From Clostridia bacterium (GTDB lineage Bacteria > Bacillota > Clostridia > Oscillospirales > CAG-272): 27,151 nucleotides of DNA. The notes beneath the pieces are model-generated. The model searched no databases. It worked only from the letters and a program-made list of their open reading frames with translations, and had not been told where the DNA came from. This document shows positions 8,786 through 15,450 of this stretch, in pieces (within the stretch, counting starts at the first letter, position 1; every line of letters starts with the position of its first letter). Location: NCBI GenBank assembly GCA_017451975.1, contig JAFTNI010000217.1:1-27151 (forward strand), in the 5' to 3' direction. Both the position numbers and the translations under genes were made by a program.

Positions 8786-8813
8786 CATAATATAAGCAAA
8801 GGAGGTTATGCAT

Positions 8814-9194
8814 ATGAGAAGTATAAAACCGGGCAGAGGTCCTTCGGGAATGGGTGTTTTAGGTGGAATTATAATGTCACTTTTCGGCTTGGGCTGGACA
8901 ATAAGCGCGGCCTCCATGGGTGCATTTTTTATGGTTCCCTTCGGAATACTCTTTATAGTTATGGCTATAGCCATTACGGTATACAATTACAAAAACGCCA
9001 CGGGCAAAAACCGCTACTCCACCTTCGATATAGTGGAAGACGGCGAGGAGGAGGACCCGCTTAACGCGCGCTTCGGTGAAAAGCGCGAAAGCGAAGAAAA
9101 TAAAGAGGGCGGCAAAAAATTCTGCCCCTATTGCGGCGAAAAAACCGACGAAACACACAAATTTTGCAGTAACTGCGGAAGTAAATTGGAATAA
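8814..9194 (+). CDS. Small membrane protein with C-terminal zinc ribbon
   Basis: This 126-residue protein has two hydrophobic segments (about 14-34 and 36-57), then a charged linker rich in Glu and Lys. It ends in a treble-clef-like zinc ribbon with CPYCG and, 15 residues later, CSNCG. Four cysteines in two CxxC knuckles should bind one zinc. Proteins of this layout are common in clostridia and mostly uncharacterised, so no function is claimed. An upstream ATG at 8808 is only 2 nt from GGAGG, whereas the ATG at 8814 is 8 nt away and was preferred. The gene is alone in its transcript, divergent from argC, and ends inside a strong bidirectional terminator. Confidence 0.85.
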   Translation: MRSIKPGRGPSGMGVLGGIIMSLFGLGWTISAASMGAFFMVPFGILFIVMAIAITVYNYKNATGKNRYSTFDIVEDGEEEDPLNARFGEKRESEENKEGGKKFCPYCGEKTDETHKFCSNCGSKLE

Positions 9195-9225
9195 TAAAAG
9201 GGCGGGAAACCGCCCTTTTATTATT
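9190..9225. terminator. Bidirectional terminator shared by convergent genes
   Basis: A perfect 16-bp stem (AATAATAAAAGGGCGG with CCGCCCTTTTATTATT) surrounds a GAAA tetraloop. The stop codons of both the plus-strand zinc-ribbon gene and the minus-strand kinase gene lie inside the stem. Confidence 0.92.
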
Positions 9226-10513
9226 CCTCGCTTTGCTCGGGCAATATGATCTGCACTCCGAACATATTGAATTCCTCAAAATAATCTATCATGCCGTGGT
9301 AATCCGCCACGATTTTTTCTGTTATTTTCGTTCCGTAGCCGTGGGCGTCCTTTTCTTTTTTCGTCGTTTTGAGCTCCTTATTCGTTTTCAGCACGGGGCT
9401 TTTCACCGTGTTTTTGCAAATAATTATGCGGTTTGAATTCTGCCTTAAAAACAAAAGCTCTATGCGCTTTTCTTCTGTTTCCTGAATTGCCTCCACGGCG
9501 TTATCGAGAATATTGCCGAAAAGGCAGGCAAGGTCGAATTCCTTTATATCCGCAAGGCTGCCTATAGAGCCAGAAATAATTATTTCCGTATTGGGAAGGT
9601 TGCTCAGCTTTGAATTTATAAGGTAATCGAGAATTTTATTATCCGATTTTATAAGGTTGCCCATGCGCTCTACGTTCGGCAGAAGGTTGCCGATATAGCG
9701 CTTGCAATCGTCTGTTTCGCCGTTTTCAAGCTGGCTTCCTATAACTGTGAGGTGGTGTTTTATATCGTGCTGTATTTTTCTTATGTTCGACCATATTGCG
9801 TGCGCGTCGTTGTGGCGCGCTCTTTCAAATTCCAGCTTTTCTTCCAGCAGCTTAAGCTCGTATTTGCTCTTCTGCAGCTTGGATATCTGAGAAATAAGCA
9901 CGTAAAGAAGCACGTTAAGCCCTATAAACGCAAGCGCCACCGTCAAAATTTGCCACTGTATTTTTGGGTCGGACATAACGGCGTAAATATATATCGCCGT
10001 GCCCAGGCCGAAAATAGTTATGCAGGAAAACGCAAACGTGAGCAAGCCGTTTTTAATATCGAGCGAGTTATCCAGCTTCAATATATAAAGTATAGATTGC
10101 AGCACGGCAAAAAGCGCCACCTTGTGCGCAAGCAGGTATATATACCTCACCGTCGTATCCGAGCCGTACATAAGGTTATCGAATTCATCTACCATAATAG
10201 AGATGATTATATAAAGCACGCTGCTCAGAACCATCAGCACAATTTCAAAAACGCACGCGGAAACAACCGCCCTTACGTAATTTTTATTGGAAACAATAAG
10301 CGCGTAGCCTATGTAAAGCAGCAAAAACACCGTTGTTGTGAGAATATTGAAGCCCGAGAAAAATTTATCGTTGATTATGGTCACACCGAAAATCACAAGC
10401 ACCGCAGGCACCGTAACGGCATATTTCGTAAGCGGATAGCGGTTGAATTTGTTTACGAAGTAAACCAGAAGAATACTGTCGAAAAGCGATGCACCAAGTT
10501 CAATAACGTTCAT
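9221..10513 (-). CDS. AgrC-like sensor histidine kinase (GHKL ATPase)
   Basis: This 430-residue protein has a six- or seven-helix membrane domain (about residues 5-210), a coiled-coil-like linker (211-240), and a kinase core. The presumed phosphoacceptor is H249 in QHDIKHH. The N box is GNILDNAVEA (333-342) and the short G box is HGYGTKI (391-397). This is the layout of AgrC/ComD/BlpH-type kinases, which usually sense secreted peptides, though some members sense other signals. Its start overlaps the end of the response-regulator gene by 14 bp, so the pair is co-transcribed. No agrB-type processing protease or peptide gene is visible in the window, so the signal is unknown. Confidence 0.9.
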   Translation of the reverse strand: MNVIELGASLFDSILLVYFVNKFNRYPLTKYAVTVPAVLVIFGVTIINDKFFSGFNILTTTVFLLLYIGYALIVSNKNYVRAVVSACVFEIVLMVLSSVLYIIISIMVDEFDNLMYGSDTTVRYIYLLAHKVALFAVLQSILYILKLDNSLDIKNGLLTFAFSCITIFGLGTAIYIYAVMSDPKIQWQILTVALAFIGLNVLLYVLISQISKLQKSKYELKLLEEKLEFERARHNDAHAIWSNIRKIQHDIKHHLTVIGSQLENGETDDCKRYIGNLLPNVERMGNLIKSDNKILDYLINSKLSNLPNTEIIISGSIGSLADIKEFDLACLFGNILDNAVEAIQETEEKRIELLFLRQNSNRIIICKNTVKSPVLKTNKELKTTKKEKDAHGYGTKITEKIVADYHGMIDYFEEFNMFGVQIILPEQSEE

Positions 10514-11246
10514 TCTGTGTTATCCGCCTTCTTATAAATTTCATATATGAATCCTTAAAGCCCGCCATTCTTCTTTTGCTTATGGCTATCACCTTTTTGT
10601 TTTTCATGGTAACAAAGCCATCGTTATCGAGGTTTTCAATATGCTCCTCATTCACGATAAAAGCGGCGTGTACCCTGAAAAAATCATAACTTTCCACCGT
10701 TTTTTCCAGGGAGTCCATTGTGCCGCGGCATTTATAAACGGCAGAGGATGCCGTGTGTATAAGGTAATAATTCTTTTGCCCCTCGAAAAATATAATATCC
10801 TTCACGCGCAAAATAACGTTCCCTTCCGTCGTGCCAAACTCCAATATCTCTTTATCCAGCAGGCATTTTTCTATAACCTTGCGAAAGGTCTGGGGCAGCT
10901 CCTCGTCTATATGCGCCTTGCGCAGAAAGCGGAACGGGCAATATTCAAAGGAGCTGTAAACAAACTCCTCGTAAGCGGAAACAAAAATTATCACCGTTTC
11001 GGGCGCATCCTTGCGTATACGCTCCGCGAGGTCGAAGCCGTTCATGCCCGGCATATCTATATCGAGAAAAATAACGTTTACAGATTGGTTTTTAAGGTAT
11101 TCCAGCACCTGCGCGCCCGTAGTAAAGGCGGGCAGAACACGGCAATCTACGTGCTCGGGCAGGTTATAGGCGCAAAGGCGGTGAAGCTTGCGGAAAAGAA
11201 TATCCGCAAACTCAGGGCTATCGTCGCATATCGCAATGGTAAGCAT
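10500..11246 (-). CDS. LytTR-family response regulator (AgrA-like)
   Basis: This 248-residue protein has an N-terminal receiver domain (about 1-120) with acidic residues D8/D9, the phosphoacceptor D62 in FLDIDMPGMNG, S88 and K108. A C-terminal LytTR DNA-binding domain follows (about 138-240), with the usual ILRVKDIIFFEGQKNYYLIH opening and FFRVHAAFIVNEEHIENL core. Such regulators bind paired direct repeats upstream of target genes. It is the first gene of a two-gene transcript with the overlapping AgrC-like kinase. A fully consensus promoter and the ribosome site AAGGAG lie upstream. Likely targets nearby include the divergent gene at 11697, but this is an inference. Confidence 0.92.
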   Translation of the reverse strand: MLTIAICDDSPEFADILFRKLHRLCAYNLPEHVDCRVLPAFTTGAQVLEYLKNQSVNVIFLDIDMPGMNGFDLAERIRKDAPETVIIFVSAYEEFVYSSFEYCPFRFLRKAHIDEELPQTFRKVIEKCLLDKEILEFGTTEGNVILRVKDIIFFEGQKNYYLIHTASSAVYKCRGTMDSLEKTVESYDFFRVHAAFIVNEEHIENLDNDGFVTMKNKKVIAISKRRMAGFKDSYMKFIRRRITQNERY

Positions 11247-11257
11247 ATGGTTCTCCT

Positions 11258-11277
11258 TTTTAAAGCGAGCTTTAAAA
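11258..11277. promoter_or_regulatory. Palindrome in the leader of the two-component operon
   Basis: TTTTAAAGC (11258-11266) and GCTTTAAAA (11269-11277) are 9-bp arms with a 2-nt centre. It lies between the promoter and the ribosome site of the response-regulator gene, so it is a candidate operator or RNA hairpin. It does not look like a LytTR direct repeat. Confidence 0.4.
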
Positions 11278-11286
11278 TATATTTAT

Positions 11287-11315
11287 ATTATATAATGGGT
11301 TGCAATTTATGTCAA
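11287..11315 (-). promoter_or_regulatory. Consensus promoter of the two-component operon
   Basis: On the minus strand TTGACA (11315-11310), a 17-nt spacer and TATAAT (11292-11287) match sigma-A consensus at every position. Confidence 0.9.
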
Positions 11316-11351
11316 TGCCAACGCGGGCGCGGTGCGGGGAAATCATTTTCC

Positions 11352-11490
11352 GCCTTCCCCTCTCAATAGGGGAAGGTGTCACCTTCAGGTGACGGATGAG
11401 GTGTTCCTTCGCTTTTTACCGCCGCTAGAGCCGAGCGTTTCACGCTCTCACTTCGCTCAAGATGACCGCGGTGGGCATTTTCATATAATT
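11352..11490 (+). repeat. Dispersed repeat, copy A (inverted partner at 15451-15578)
   Basis: The element begins with a hairpin (CTTCCCC ... GGGGAAG), followed by a second one (GTCACC-TTCA-GGTGAC), then shared text reaching CTTTTTACCGCCGC, a variable middle, and an end at TTTCATATAATT. Its first 74 bp match the reverse complement of the copy at 15451-15578 with only three differences by eye, including a 39-bp identical run. The middle part differs. Similar repeats are common in clostridial genomes. It codes for nothing convincing. It fills most of the gene-free stretch 11247-11696 together with the GGGATAA array. Confidence 0.8.
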
Positions 11491-11575
11491 TATTTAAAAT
11501 TTCATGTCCGCGGGGCATGGGGCGGGGCTCTCGTGCTTTAATTATACCATCTTTTCCGCCGAAAGCACGCAATGT

Positions 11576-11638
11576 GGGATAAACGTTTAAATTTTGGGAT
11601 AATATCCCGTTTATCCCTGCAGGGGAATTATTATCCCA
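11576..11638. promoter_or_regulatory. Array of GGGATAA motifs forming two interleaved inverted repeats
   Basis: Five copies occur in 63 bp: GGGATAA at 11576 and 11596 on plus, and TTATCCC at 11611 and 11631 plus ATATCCC at 11602 on minus. GGGATAAACG (11576-11585) pairs with CGTTTATCCC (11608-11617), and TGGGATAATA (11595-11604) pairs with TATTATCCCA (11629-11638). The array ends just upstream of the -35 region of the 11697 gene. It looks like a multi-site operator; the binding protein is unknown. Confidence 0.65.
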
Positions 11639-11641
11639 TTT

Positions 11642-11671
11642 TTGCGAAACCTCGCTAAAAAGTGCTATACT
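11642..11671 (+). promoter_or_regulatory. Probable promoter of the 11697 gene
   Basis: TTGCGA (11642-11647), an 18-nt spacer and TATACT (11666-11671) lie ahead of AGGAG at 11684-11688. The -35 box is weak, which would suit an activated promoter. Confidence 0.5.
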
Positions 11672-11696
11672 GAAGAAAAAGAAAGGAGCACAAACG

Positions 11697-12239
11697 GTGA
11701 AAAAAGCAACGAAAGAAAAAATTTCTATTATTTCAGACCCTGCGCTGCTCGTTTGTGCAGCCGTACTTATGCTTGCATATGGGCTTGGCTGTATGTGGGT
11801 GGTCATTTCCATCGGCGTAGGCGCAGTAAAGGTGAAGGACGACGGCGGCGCGTTCGTTCAGATGCTTTTTATAATACTCTATATAATGCTTATCTGCGGT
11901 TTTATATCGACTGCGCCGAGGTGGGCTTCATTTATCACCATAGACACCGCAAAAGGCACTGTGGAATTCAAAACGCCGCTTCGCAAAGGCAAAGTAAGAA
12001 GAGCCGAGGAATACCGATATATCTATAAGGGTAGCTATAACCACGGAAGCACCGCGCACTCACTTGCCATCAAGCCTAAATATATCGTCGTCTCCACCTC
12101 GCCTATAGAAAAAAGCTTGCTTTACAGTGTAAACCGCCTGAGCGTTTCAGAGGAGCTTTTGCTTATAAAGTTCACCCCCGAGCGCTGGGAGCTTATAAAA
12201 AGCGTTTGCAACTCAAATAAAATTGTGAACAATTTGTAA
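11697..12239 (+). CDS. Uncharacterised two-helix membrane protein with PH-like cytosolic tail
   Basis: This 180-residue protein starts at a GTG, 8 nt after AGGAG. Hydrophobic helices lie at about 15-38 and 53-71. The rest (77-172) is soluble and strand-rich. It contains ITIDTAKGTVEFKTP, then VVSTSPIEKSLLYSVNRL, then a closing helix (PERWELIKSV). That pattern resembles small bacterial PH-like domains that follow membrane helices, but I do not recognise a named family and claim no function. An array of GGGATAA motifs lies upstream of its promoter. It is divergent from the two-component operon, so it may be a target of that pair. Confidence 0.75.
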   Translation: MKKATKEKISIISDPALLVCAAVLMLAYGLGCMWVVISIGVGAVKVKDDGGAFVQMLFIILYIMLICGFISTAPRWASFITIDTAKGTVEFKTPLRKGKVRRAEEYRYIYKGSYNHGSTAHSLAIKPKYIVVSTSPIEKSLLYSVNRLSVSEELLLIKFTPERWELIKSVCNSNKIVNNL

Positions 12240-12254
12240 ACAAATTGATTTTTT
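12230..12254 (+). terminator. Weak terminator after the 11697 gene
   Basis: CAATTTGT and ACAAATTG pair around AA, followed by ATTTTTT. The stem is AT-rich and overlaps the stop codon, so it is probably a weak terminator. Confidence 0.5.
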
Positions 12255-12361
12255 GCAAAAAATGCAATTTATTTTGCGTCTTATATAATATATGGTATTG
12301 CATAATTTTGCAGGGGGCGCAAGCTCTGCGCCGAAAAATTCAAATATATGCCAAAATATTA

Positions 12362-12390
12362 TTGAAAAGTCAACATTATTATGCTATACT
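12362..12390 (+). promoter_or_regulatory. Promoter of the first lipoprotein gene
   Basis: TTGAAA (12362-12367), a 17-nt spacer and TATACT (12385-12390) form a good sigma-A promoter, about 60 nt upstream of the start codon. Confidence 0.8.
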
Positions 12391-12400
12391 AATATGTAAA

Positions 12401-12414
12401 GAGGAAAATTCCTC
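12401..12414 (+). promoter_or_regulatory. Leader hairpin of the first lipoprotein gene
   Basis: GAGGAA and TTCCTC form a 6-bp stem around AA close to the expected transcript 5' end. It might protect the message. It is followed by A-rich, not T-rich, sequence, so it is not a terminator. Confidence 0.35.
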
Positions 12415-12449
12415 AAAAAAATTTATAATTTTATAAGGAGATCTCAGAC

Positions 12450-13217
12450 ATGAAAAAATTCTTATCAATCTTGCTCGCGGCTTGCTTGCTCGTTTCTGTG
12501 AGCGTAATGCTTGCTTCCTGCGGTCACAAATGCGAATTTGCCGAAGAGTGGAGCAAAGACGAAAACTCCCACTGGCATGAATGCACAGGCGAAGATTGCA
12601 CGGAAATCGCAGACAAAGCAGACCACACATGGGACGAAGGCAAAATCACAACAAAGCCCACACAGGAAGCAGACGGCGTTAAAACATTCACTTGCACAGC
12701 TTGTGAGCAGACAAAAACAGAAGCAGTTGCTTTCACAGGCATGACAGAAGAAGAATGGAACGCAGCTTTTGATGCAGCTGTATTCGAAAATTTCGTTTAC
12801 ACGGAAAAAGCAACCGTTAAAGGAAACGGCATGACGATCGATACAGAATCCACTTACAAATTCACAAAAGACAATGCTTGGATCAAAATGGTTATGTACG
12901 GCCAGACTGTGGAACAGTTCGCACCCAGCAAAGCAGACGCAATCGAGCTTCGCGACGAAACTGTAGCTTCTATCAAGGACATCACAGCTTTTGCAAAATA
13001 CAAATACGATGCCGCAACAAAGACATACAAAGCAACAGCTGAAATTGAAATCGAAGCTTTGGGCGAAGATACTACAGACGTAACACTTACGTTTGCAAAC
13101 GGCAAGCTCGCTAAAATCGAATACAACCTTTCCTACACAGAAAACGGCACAGAGCTTACAGTAACCTCTGTTGTAACGCTCGCAGATTACGGCACGGTTG
13201 TTCTCGACCCCAAATAA
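12450..13217 (+). CDS. Lipoprotein with one Cys/His/Trp module (paralogue of the next gene)
   Basis: This 255-residue protein has a lipoprotein signal: KK, a hydrophobic core and lipobox LASC with C24 as the lipidated residue, so it should sit on the outer face of the membrane. A compact module follows (28-93) with C28, W34, H41-W-H43, C45, C50, H59-TW, and C82-TAC85. The remainder (about 95-255) is strand-rich and shares the VFENFVYTEK, DAATKTYK and C-terminal DYGTVV features with the next gene. The two-CxxC-like layout with HWH could hold a metal or form disulfides; that is inference. Thr and Ala codons are mostly ACA and GCA/GCT, unlike the GC-richer neighbours, which suggests high expression. 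A clear promoter and ribosome site are present. Confidence 0.88.
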   Translation: MKKFLSILLAACLLVSVSVMLASCGHKCEFAEEWSKDENSHWHECTGEDCTEIADKADHTWDEGKITTKPTQEADGVKTFTCTACEQTKTEAVAFTGMTEEEWNAAFDAAVFENFVYTEKATVKGNGMTIDTESTYKFTKDNAWIKMVMYGQTVEQFAPSKADAIELRDETVASIKDITAFAKYKYDAATKTYKATAEIEIEALGEDTTDVTLTFANGKLAKIEYNLSYTENGTELTVTSVVTLADYGTVVLDPK

Positions 13218-13265
13218 TTAACGCTTACAGCCGAATTTTTTTCTACATACCTTTCAACAAAGCAA

Positions 13266-13298
13266 GGGCAAAGAGCTTCTTTGCCCCTGTTTTGTTTG
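13266..13298 (+). terminator. Terminator between the two lipoprotein genes
   Basis: GGGCAAAGA and TCTTTGCCC form a 9-bp stem with a 3-nt loop, followed by CTGTTTTGTTTG. Because no clear promoter follows, the second gene may depend on read-through. Confidence 0.8.
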
Positions 13299-13331
13299 AT
13301 ACGGGTCTTTTGAAGCTATAGGAGATTATAT

Positions 13332-14303
13332 ATGAAAAAATTTTTATCTGCCCTGCTTGCATCTGCCCTTTTGCTTTTGCTTGGCGTAATGCTCGCCTCC
13401 TGTGCGCACGAATGTGAATTTTCCGAGGATTGGAGCAAAGACGAAAGCTCGCATTGGCACGCTTGCGAAGTAAGCGAAAAATGCGAAGAGATTACCGATA
13501 AAGCAGAGCACACCTGGAACGAAGGCAAAGTAACCGTAAAAGCAACGCCCGAAGCAGAGGGCACGAAGGTTTATGCCTGCAAGGTTTGCGGCTACGAAAA
13601 AACAGAAGTTATACCCAAATGCGAATTTTCCGCGGCGTGGAGCATGGGCGAAAGAACGCACTGGCACGCCTGCTTAACTGAAGACTGCACAAGCTTTACA
13701 GATGAAACAGAGCATACGTGGAACAAAGGTCAGTTAACAACACCCGCCACAGCCGATAAAGACGGCGTTAAAACCTTCGCCTGCACCATTTGCGGCTATG
13801 AAAAAACAGAAGCCGTTCCCTTCACGGGCTATACGAGAACCCAATGGTCGGCGGCATTGAATTCCACCGTTTTTGAAAACTTCACGTATACGGAAAAAGG
13901 CACCGTCGAGTCAGGCGGCGTACGCTCTGAAGTAGAATCGGTATATAAGTTCGAAAAATCTAAAGCGTGGATCAAAATGACCATGTACGGCGAAACATTC
14001 GAGGAATATTTAGCGCAATCCGAAGCAAAGAGTATGCGCGAAGACCTCGTTAGCTCCATAAAGGATATCGCATCATATTCAAACTACGAATACGATGCCG
14101 CAACAAGAACGTATAAATCGAAGAAAGCGGTTTACATAGAATCCCTCGGGCTTCATTCCAACAACGTTACGCTTAAATTTGAAAACGATAAGCTTACCGA
14201 AATCAAATTCAACGTTACTTACGTTGAAAGCGGAACCCGTGTAACAATAGACGAAATCATAACCATTACCGATTACGGCACAACGGTAGTAGGCTCAAAA
14301 TAA
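13332..14303 (+). CDS. Lipoprotein with two tandem Cys/His/Trp modules
   Basis: This 323-residue paralogue of the preceding gene has the same signal type (lipobox LASC, C24) but two modules in tandem. Module 1 spans about 28-96 (C28, H41-W-H43, C45, C51, H60-TW, C83-KVC86) and module 2 about 97-164 (C97, H110-W-H112, C114, C119, H128-TW, C151-TIC154). The C-terminal domain (about 165-323) aligns along its whole length with that of the first lipoprotein, including AWIKM, SSIKDI, YDAATRTYK and ITDYGTTVV. Thus the genes differ by gain or loss of one module. AGGAG precedes the ATG. The second domain could be a LolA/LppX-like ligand-binding half-barrel, but this is a guess from the strand pattern and closing DYG motif. 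Confidence 0.88.
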   Translation: MKKFLSALLASALLLLLGVMLASCAHECEFSEDWSKDESSHWHACEVSEKCEEITDKAEHTWNEGKVTVKATPEAEGTKVYACKVCGYEKTEVIPKCEFSAAWSMGERTHWHACLTEDCTSFTDETEHTWNKGQLTTPATADKDGVKTFACTICGYEKTEAVPFTGYTRTQWSAALNSTVFENFTYTEKGTVESGGVRSEVESVYKFEKSKAWIKMTMYGETFEEYLAQSEAKSMREDLVSSIKDIASYSNYEYDAATRTYKSKKAVYIESLGLHSNNVTLKFENDKLTEIKFNVTYVESGTRVTIDEIITITDYGTTVVGSK

Positions 14304-14326
14304 ACCGCAAAATTGTGTAGGCACAC

Positions 14327-14372
14327 TGCCGCGCTGCCATACCGAGCGCAGCCGAGTGTATACCGCGCGGCA
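14327..14372. repeat. Dispersed palindromic repeat
   Basis: TGCCGCGC and GCGCGGCA form an 8-bp stem around text reading CCATACCGAGCGCAGCCGAG. It belongs to the same kind of GC-rich clostridial palindromes as the one at 3198. It lies between the convergent second lipoprotein gene and cysK. Confidence 0.55.
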
Positions 14373-14398
14373 AAAAGGCGCATTTCAGCGCAGATATG

Positions 14399-14424
14399 AA
14401 AAACGCACCTCTCGGTGCGTTTTT
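14399..14424. terminator. Bidirectional terminator after cysK
   Basis: AAAAACGCACC and GGTGCGTTTTT pair around TCTC, with T-runs on both strands. It lies just past the cysK stop. An almost identical hairpin follows hisIE. Confidence 0.88.
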
Positions 14425-14427
14425 CTT

Positions 14428-15348
14428 TTACTCAAACAAATCTGTGGAAAGGTATCTGTCGCCCGTATCGGGGAGCAAAACCACGATGTTCTTGCCCGCG
14501 TTTTCGGGTCTTTCTGCCAGAACAGTCGCCGCATGGAGCGCCGCGCCCGAGGAAATGCCCGCGAGTATGCCCTCTTTTTTTGCAAGAGCGCGCGCTGCCG
14601 CATATGCCTCCTCTGTTTTAACGGTTATTATTTCATCGTAAATGCCCGTATCGAGCGCCGCGGGCACAAAGTTTGCGCCTATGCCCTGAATTTTGTGCGC
14701 GCCCGCCCTGCCGCAGGAAAGCAAGGGGGAATCGTACGGCTCTACCGCCACCACTTTAACGGCGGGATTTTTTCCCTTGAGGTATGCACCCGTGCCGCTT
14801 ATAGTGCCGCCCGTGCCGACGCCCGCAACGAAAATATCTACTTTGCCTTCCATATCTTCCCAAATTTCGGGGCCAGTTGTTTTTCTGTGCGCGGCAGGGT
14901 TTGCGGGGTTTTCAAACTGCCCTGCTATTATCGCGCCGGGAATTTCGCGCGCAAGCTCCTCTGCCTTCTCTATAGAGCCCTTCATGCCCTTTGCGCCATC
15001 TGTCAGCACAAGCTCTGCACCGTATGCCTTCATAAGAAGCTGGCGCTCGCGCGACATTGTTTCGGGCATGGCGATTATAACATTATAGCCCTTCGATGCC
15101 GCTATAGCCGCAAGACCTATGCCCGTATTACCGCTTGTAGGCTCTATAATCGTGCCGCCGGGGGCGAGCTTGCCGCTTCTTTCCGCCTCTGCTATCATTT
15201 CGCGCGCAATTCTGTCTTTGGCAGAGCCTGCGGGGTTGAGATATTCAAGCTTTGCAAAAATTTTCGCGCCCACACATTTGCCGTACCTGCCCAGGGCAAG
15301 CAGAGGTGTGCCGCCCACGAGCTCTTCTATGGAATTATATATTTTCAT
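14428..15348 (-). CDS. cysK: Cysteine synthase (O-acetylserine sulfhydrylase)
   Basis: This PLP enzyme of fold type II, 306 residues long, makes cysteine from O-acetylserine and sulfide. Visible motifs are the PLP lysine K44 in NPAGSAKDR, the substrate loop TSGNTG (71-76), the phosphate-binding GTGGT (178-182) and the serine near the pyridine ring in ISSGAA (265-270). The length fits CysK. The gene stands alone with its own consensus promoter; no cysE is adjacent and no SAM riboswitch or T-box is visible in the 26-nt leader. Close relatives (CysM or cystathionine beta-synthase) share the motifs, so the substrate is likely but not proven. Confidence 0.93.
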   Translation of the reverse strand: MKIYNSIEELVGGTPLLALGRYGKCVGAKIFAKLEYLNPAGSAKDRIAREMIAEAERSGKLAPGGTIIEPTSGNTGIGLAAIAASKGYNVIIAMPETMSRERQLLMKAYGAELVLTDGAKGMKGSIEKAEELAREIPGAIIAGQFENPANPAAHRKTTGPEIWEDMEGKVDIFVAGVGTGGTISGTGAYLKGKNPAVKVVAVEPYDSPLLSCGRAGAHKIQGIGANFVPAALDTGIYDEIITVKTEEAYAAARALAKKEGILAGISSGAALHAATVLAERPENAGKNIVVLLPDTGDRYLSTDLFE

Positions 15349-15380
15349 ATTTACCTCCGAGTAATCTGATTTACAGTCAT

Positions 15381-15409
15381 ATTATACCGCCGCACAGGTT
15401 TTTTGTCAA
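15381..15409 (-). promoter_or_regulatory. Consensus promoter of cysK
   Basis: On the minus strand TTGACA (15409-15404), a 17-nt spacer and TATAAT (15386-15381) match consensus. The leader is about 26 nt and the ribosome site is GGAGG. Confidence 0.9.
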
Positions 15410-15450
15410 TGGTAAGGTTATGCAAGCCAAGGGAATCAATTTTCAACTAA

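Larger units (their letters stand above)
8469..8813. other. Gene-free divergent region between argC and the zinc-ribbon gene
   Basis: This 345-bp stretch holds the argC promoter with its ARG-box-like palindrome, an AT-rich tract, two adjoining inverted repeats, the ATTCA/TGAAT cluster and the plus-strand promoter. No small gene with a convincing ribosome site was found in it. Confidence 0.7.

Noticed and set aside
11332..11541. Short open frames inside the dispersed repeat
   Set aside because: They come from repeat sequence that recurs at 15451-15578 and have no ribosome site.
12245..12436. A 63-codon plus-strand frame ahead of the first lipoprotein
   Set aside because: It runs through the promoter and leader hairpin of the lipoprotein gene and lacks a ribosome site.
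15349..15380. Possible S-box/SAM riboswitch before cysK
   Set aside because: The consensus promoter leaves only about 26 nt of leader, too short for such an element.
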